From contig NZ_CP104582.1 in NCBI RefSeq assembly GCF_029814935.1, positions 2,542,001-2,606,000 on the forward strand: a stretch of 64,000 nt of DNA, given 5' to 3'. The notes below the pieces were generated by a model that saw only the letters and a list, made by a program, of their open reading frames with translations, searched no databases and had not been told where the DNA came from. Every line of letters starts with the position of its first letter. The stretch's first letter is position 1. Positions 62,088-64,000 of the stretch are shown piece after piece. The position numbers and the translations under genes are program-made. The stretch comes from Pseudomonas sp. GD03919 (GTDB lineage: Bacteria; Pseudomonadota; Gammaproteobacteria; Pseudomonadales; Pseudomonadaceae).

Positions 62088-62431
62088 AGCTTGGGCTCCT
62101 CGTCACGCACCGGATGCGGCGCCGGCGGGATACTGTGTGCGGTCTCGCCTTCAGGCGCTCGCGGCGTCGGCCAATCGGCGAACGGCCAGGGTTTTTCATC
62201 GGTGTTGAAGGTACCGAAACGACCGATCTGCGCCAGGTACTGGCTGAGGCTGTCGCCAAAACCCAGCAGGCTGGCATTGGGCGCGCCGTAGAACAGGCGG
62301 TAACCCAGTTGCAGCAGCACCACGGCACCGAGCAGCAATTCGGCCAGTTGCCAGACGATGACGAAGATCACCATCCACAGAATGCGCAGCAGAATCGACT
62401 CACGTTCCAGTTCCTGCTTTTCATCGCTCAT
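62084..62431 (-). CDS. DUF4389 membrane protein
   Basis: A 115-residue protein with one or two hydrophobic helices (ILLRILWMVIFVIVWQLAELLLGAVVLLQLGYRLFYG) and a Pro-rich cytoplasmic C-terminal tail. DUF4389 members are often next to gpsA and sixA in Pseudomonas. Function unknown. ATG 62431 has AAGGAG 9 bp upstream; an upstream in-frame start lacks one. Confidence 0.8.
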   Translation of the reverse strand: MSDEKQELERESILLRILWMVIFVIVWQLAELLLGAVVLLQLGYRLFYGAPNASLLGFGDSLSQYLAQIGRFGTFNTDEKPWPFADWPTPRAPEGETAHSIPPAPHPVRDEEPKL

Positions 62432-62459
62432 GACGCAACTCCTTGATTGACTACCGGGC

Positions 62460-63482
62460 TCAGAAGCCGGCAGTGGGGATGAAATCGACATCGGTCTTGG
62501 GTTCGCCGCGCATCAACAGTTCGATGACCTGCGCCAGCGTACGCCCCTCGAAAAGAATGGCATGCAGACCGGCAACCAGCGGCATGTAGACGTCCAGCTC
62601 CTCGGCACGCGCCTTGAGTACCTTCAGTGTGTTGACCCCTTCGGCAACCTCACCCAGACGCTGCACCGCCTCCTCCAGGCTCAAGCCCTCACCCAGGGCG
62701 TAACCCACTTGATAATTGCGGCTTTTCGGTGACGAACAGGTGACGATCAGATCGCCGACGCCGGCCAGGCCAAGGAAGGTCATGGGATTGGCACCAAGCT
62801 TGACCGCGAAACGGGTCATTTCCGCCAGGGCGCGGGTGATCAGCATACTCTTGGTGTTCTCGCCCATGCCCAGCGCCGCCGCCATGCCGGACATGATGGC
62901 GTAGACGTTCTTCAACGCACCGCCGAGTTCGACACCAAAACGGTCGGCACTGGCATAGACGCGGAAGGTTCGACCATGCAGCGCCTGCTGCACGCGCAGG
63001 CACAGTGCTTCATCCTCACTGGCGATGACCGTGGCAGTCAGTGCGTGATCAGCCACTTCCTTGGCCAGATTCGGCCCGGACAGCACGCCGATACGCGCCT
63101 CAGGCGCGATCTCTTCGAGAATCTGGCTCATCAGCTTGAAGGTTCTGGCTTCGATGCCCTTGGTGGTGCTGATCAACATCTTGCCGGCCAGCAGCGCAGC
63201 GACCGGCTGCAGGGCATCGCGCAGGGCACTGGAGGGCAAGGCCACCAGCACCAGTTCGGCCTGCTGCAGTACGCCGCTCAGATCGCTGGTCGGCTCGATG
63301 CCGGGATGCAGCTTGACGCCTTTCAGGTAGCGCGGGTTTTCCCCGCTCTGGCGCATCTGCTCGGCCTGCTCGGGATCACGCATCCACTGCAGGACGCGCT
63401 GGCCGTTCTCCGCCAGCAAATTGGCCAGTGCGGTACCGAAACTACCGCCACCGAGTACGGCAATGGGTTGAAGCTGTGTCAT
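62460..63482 (-). CDS. gpsA: Glycerol-3-phosphate dehydrogenase [NAD(P)+]
   Basis: A 340-residue cytoplasmic enzyme making sn-glycerol 3-phosphate from dihydroxyacetone phosphate, for phospholipid synthesis. Rossmann motif [14 protein letters not shown], then [19 protein letters not shown], the catalytic lysine in [25 protein letters not shown], and [23 protein letters not shown] 63482 has GGAAG 6 bp upstream. The gpsA, DUF4389, sixA order on one strand suggests an operon. Length normal. Confidence 0.96.
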   Translation of the reverse strand: MTQLQPIAVLGGGSFGTALANLLAENGQRVLQWMRDPEQAEQMRQSGENPRYLKGVKLHPGIEPTSDLSGVLQQAELVLVALPSSALRDALQPVAALLAGKMLISTTKGIEARTFKLMSQILEEIAPEARIGVLSGPNLAKEVADHALTATVIASEDEALCLRVQQALHGRTFRVYASADRFGVELGGALKNVYAIMSGMAAALGMGENTKSMLITRALAEMTRFAVKLGANPMTFLGLAGVGDLIVTCSSPKSRNYQVGYALGEGLSLEEAVQRLGEVAEGVNTLKVLKARAEELDVYMPLVAGLHAILFEGRTLAQVIELLMRGEPKTDVDFIPTAGF

Positions 63483-63685
63483 AGGTCTTCCGAATGAGGC
63501 CATGCGTGATGGCGGTCTGCGGGCATTATACGGAGCCGAGAGTACCTGGTCAGGGCAAAAGTTCAGCAATCCCCCTGCGCGGGCAGGCGCAAACGAGAAT
63601 TGGCGCAGAGTGCACACGCCTGAGACTGGCAAAGCGCGATGGCTCGGTTACATGAGCGACCAACGTTAATTGCCAAGGACGACTC
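63483..63685. other. Divergent promoter region, gpsA / kinase gene
   Basis: 203 bp between divergent genes; should hold both promoters. Short ORFs on the minus strand here look spurious. No repeat or clear operator seen. Confidence 0.4.
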
Positions 63686-64000
63686 GTGCCCACAGGCTGC
63701 CCCTCGCCCCCTTCCGGTGCCGCCGAGCAGCCAGCGGCAAATCCCCGGCCAATGCCTGGCGGTAAAGCTCATGCTCAGCGCCGCGGCTGGAACATCCACA
63801 CCCGCACCCAGCTGATCAGTGTCGGCCCGGCATTATTGATTGCTGACGCTGCTGCTAACCGGCTTTCTCACCTTTACTCGGCCGCAGGATCTGCGCCAGG
63901 AGCAGGGACTCGCCGGCCAATTGATCGCCAATCAACTGGCGCCGGCCACCGAATATGGTGTGATCAACGGCAAGCTCGATACCCTGGAAATCCCCCTGCC
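63686..64000 (+). pseudogene. 5' end of a membrane histidine kinase gene with an apparent frameshift
   Basis: From GTG 63686 (AAGGA 7 bp upstream) the frame gives about 50 residues, ending RGWNIHTRTQLISVGPALLIA, a typical cytoplasmic start leading into a membrane helix. From 63846 the homologous text continues one frame over: TLLLTGFLTFTRPQDLRQEQ, then GLAGQLIANQLAPATEYGVI. This is the rest of the helix and the start of a periplasmic domain like those of BarA/GacS-type hybrid kinases. Joining the two needs a +1 shift (one extra base or two missing) between about 63831 and 63848. A TTG at 63840 could be an alternative start for the second frame but has no ribosome site. The gene runs off the window, so domain content beyond this is unknown. 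Sequencing error is possible. Confidence 0.6.

Overview
The window is a high-GC Pseudomonas chromosome segment. Gene content, gene order and Pseudomonas-type REP palindromes suggest a P. mendocina/oleovorans/alcaligenes-like species, but this was judged by eye and not by a search. Most of it is core genome, densely packed with many ATGA or TGATG start/stop overlaps.

Layout. Positions 1-10760 hold the 3' half of the respiratory complex I operon, nuoF (partial) to nuoN, ending in a strong terminator. A ~270-bp palindromic repeat interrupts it between nuoL and nuoM. Next come a trans-aconitate methyltransferase gene broken by an in-frame amber codon and an orphan TRAP substrate-binding protein behind a good sigma-54 promoter. 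The tandem RND efflux operon muxA-muxB-muxC-opmB follows on the minus strand (22070-13011). Positions 22255-24960 are a nested insertion: a ~780-bp inverted-repeat element with an exact 8-bp target duplication, itself carrying a 1.9-kb group II (class C-like) intron beside the tpx terminator. Then come tpx, the TamB/TamA envelope translocation module, a GNAT acetyltransferase, xthA, a PstS-OmpA fusion with a possible Pho box, a TerC-family membrane protein, an acyl-CoA dehydrogenase divergent from a LysR regulator, DoxX, an MltF-like lytic transglycosylase, tatD and a chemoreceptor.

From 42.8 to 51.8 kb lie an Mpo1-like protein, a thioesterase, a CHAD protein, the moxR-DUF58-tgpA operon, a second chemoreceptor, a flavin reductase-like gene and a small lipoprotein. 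From 51.9 to 64 kb lie selD-mnmH (selenium use in tRNA), a patatin-like hydrolase, an AI-2E family permease, a DUF4892 protein, two alpha/beta hydrolases, a hotdog thioesterase, a long-chain acyl-CoA synthetase behind a TetR-type palindrome, sixA, a DUF4389 protein, gpsA and the 5' end of a histidine kinase gene with an apparent frameshift.

No CRISPR array, tRNA, rRNA, prophage or defence island was seen. The least ordinary features are the nested transposon/intron insertion, the multi-hairpin repeats (nuoL-nuoM, upstream of tamA, and a weaker relative near 59.1 kb), the tam nonsense codon, the kinase frameshift and the regulatory palindromes of dctP and the acyl-CoA synthetase gene.
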